Assembly (NCBI RefSeq): GCF_031755915.1
Contig: NC_083388.1
Span: forward strand, 7,067,001 to 7,131,000
Direction: 5' to 3'
Source of the DNA: Ziziphus jujuba
Taxonomy: Eukaryota; Streptophyta; Magnoliopsida; Rosales; Rhamnaceae
Length of the DNA: 64,000 bases
In this document: positions 62,309 to 64,000 of the stretch, piece by piece
How the letters are laid out: every line of letters starts with the position of its first letter
Position numbering within the stretch: position 1 is the stretch's first letter
Position numbers and translations under genes: made by a program
Notes under the pieces: model-generated
Databases searched by the model: none
What the model saw: the letters and a program-made list of their open reading frames with translations, nothing else
What the model was told of the DNA's origin: nothing

Positions 62309-64000
62309 GCGGTGACATCATTGCTTAATTCAGCAAATTTAATATTTAAAAGGTGGAAGGCCATTTTTCCTTCTGGTAAATTGAAAGATGGATGGCCTGG
62401 TCATCAGTCAACCCTCCTTTCTTAGACTCGTGTGACATGCTTGGACCATATTTCTTTTTTTCCAAGAAAAATACATTTCGAAAACAAAAAGGAAGAAACT
62501 AATTTTGAATTTTTACATAGAAATTGTGCAAAGAATAATGTAAATTTTGTTATGTTTTGCTGAATTTTGCTTTACCACAAACTATATAAGAAAGTAAATG
62601 TTATTTATAGGTCACCGTTAGTCACCACCATCTATGTTATTCATATAAAAGGAAAACCTATATAATAGAAAATACAATCCTTGGCACTTGTATACGACCC
62701 ACTATTACAATTTATCAGGAAAAAAAGAAAAATCAATCCACTATTATATAAAATGGTACCGAATTACATTTTTAATTATTTTATGTGCGACATTCTTTGT
62801 AATAGGAGTCATCACCAAATTTTGTAATCTAGCTTACCAAATGTTTTAAGGATTCGTTCTTATCATTCTCTTAGATAATGTCTTAACACTAAGATCCATT
62901 AGTTTTATAATGAATTTTCTCAAAAAAGAAAATTTGAATAAAAATAAAGTGAAAACGATTTAACATTTACACATACATATATATGCTACAAAACAATGGA
63001 AGGTGGTGACCTCCTTAGTGAATCAAAATCAAGGCGGAAAGCACAATTTGATTTTGACCAATTTTGAATACATTAAATATTTCAAAAAGATGCAGCCAAC
63101 TTTGCATTTCTTACTATAATAATTTTATCTATCAAGTGGACCTGTTCGTACTTACTTGGAATAAGATAACACAATGATAGAACATTGAATGTAACTAAAA
63201 AAAAAAAGAAAAGAAAAAGCACTCTTCCAATTAAAATAATGCCGCAATTTTGGATAGCTCAATTGGTAGCTAGCAACCATCTTATTTTAGGATAACATCT
63301 TGCATATGAAGTAAACTTTGTTTATTTTTATTATTATTTTTTTAAAAATTATTTTTATTTAGAAGGTATACAACTAGAATTTGGAAGGTAGAGGAAGGCA
63401 TTCGGCCCCAGGTGTAAAACGAAGGAATTCTATGGCCTTTTGGGCATATGCGTTGTGATGGACATTTTAATGAAAACAGAACCGACTATTGGTTCTATTT
63501 ACACAAGCACTTGAACTCTATACACTCCCTATCTTTCCAAAATACTAAAAAACCTAGCTTGGCTGGGGAAAAAGGGAGGAAGAAAAGGTTTGGGCTATTT
63601 TGGTAATTTCAATTGGACGGTGAGTGTGATGGTTTAATTAGATTGCAAAAACAATCTCTTTTTGCGGTCAACCAACCTTTAATGACTTATAGTCTGCTCA
63701 CATGGCGTTAGTTTGCATAGCCCAAAAGAGGAATTGTCTAAAAAAGAAAAAGTTAAACATTTTGAGTGTTGAACTTCCAAACATTCCCTCCTCTTGGAAA
63801 TCTTTTTTATTCCCACAACTTCCCTTGTCAATCTACTCCCTCCATCCTCTAAATTTTGCCAGAAAATTCTTCTTGATTTCCTATTTCTCTTCATCTTCCT
63901 CCTCTTCCTATGACTTGGGATTCCATTTTTCAGAAATAATATCTAACATTTTGATATCTTCTTGTCCCTTACCATTCAATGTGTTTTCCCATTAACCATC
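60071..64000. other. AT-rich terminal spacer
   Basis: It contains (TA)n runs at about 60870-60900 and 62279-62302. Frames at 60078-60440 and 63702-63995 lack domains; the latter is in a CT-rich patch that could be the leader of a gene starting beyond the window. No gene is supported. Confidence 0.4.

Noticed and set aside
63247..63290. tRNA-like text GGATAGCTCAATTGGTAGC
   Set aside because: It matches a pol III A box, but no anticodon arm, acceptor pairing or B box (GGTTCGAAT type) follows, so neither a tRNA nor a SINE is supported.
63702..63995. 97-codon frame at the window end
   Set aside because: Serine/phenylalanine-rich CT-tract translation without a domain; at most a leader of a gene outside the window.
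1..64000. CRISPR arrays, operons, rRNA or riboswitches
   Set aside because: None seen; the repeats present are microsatellites, tandem duplications and transposons without regular spacer structure, and the DNA is plant nuclear.

Overview
The window is nuclear DNA of a flowering plant, most likely a eudicot. The genes are split by GT-AG introns, the spacers are very AT-rich and full of (TA)n and poly-A/T tracts, and the proteins belong to plant families such as ER omega-3 desaturase, plant SelT, RR-type CCCH zinc fingers and PUB E3 ligases. The species cannot be named from the sequence. All exon borders were worked out by hand from reading frame, splice dinucleotides and family alignment knowledge; no search was run.

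Layout: 0.8-2.8 kb (-), a glycerol-3-phosphate transporter-like MFS gene, bracketed by two copies of a repeat whose right end matches the end of a nearby MULE-like transposon at 3.5-4.7 kb. 5.1-7.0 kb (-), a SelT-like ER redox protein with a G-box/TGACGTCA promoter motif. 9.0-14.6 kb, a broken copy of the 5' part of the PUB gene found at 23.3 kb, split by an old Ty1/copia element with both LTRs. 16.2-17.6 kb (-), an R2R3-MYB with a nonsense codon and an internal deletion. 18.2-19.4 kb, an hAT-like element. 21.2-21.6 kb, a Tourist-like MITE. 23.3-27.9 kb (+), an apparently intact U-box/armadillo E3 ligase gene (1047 aa predicted), followed by a 3-unit tandem repeat. 29-38 kb, a gene-poor AT-rich stretch with MITEs, an hAT-like element and a local duplication. 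38.8-40.6 kb (+), an intact 8-exon FAD3, followed at 42.1-43.9 kb by a decayed tandem FAD3 copy. 44.9-46.1 kb, a decayed copy of the promoter/leader of the next gene. 49.1-50.5 kb (+), a TRM/DUF3741-type gene. 52.9-55.9 kb (-), an ankyrin/RR-CCCH zinc-finger gene with a leader intron. 56-64 kb, no gene that can be supported.

The genes do not form a pathway. The main story is local duplication followed by decay: the PUB fragment, FAD3 and the TRM promoter each exist as one good and one broken copy, and the MYB locus looks broken without a second copy in view. I found no CRISPR, operon, defence cassette or clearly new molecular system. The points most worth checking are the MYB nonsense codon, the shuffled PUB fragment, the copied TRM promoter and the SelT promoter motif.
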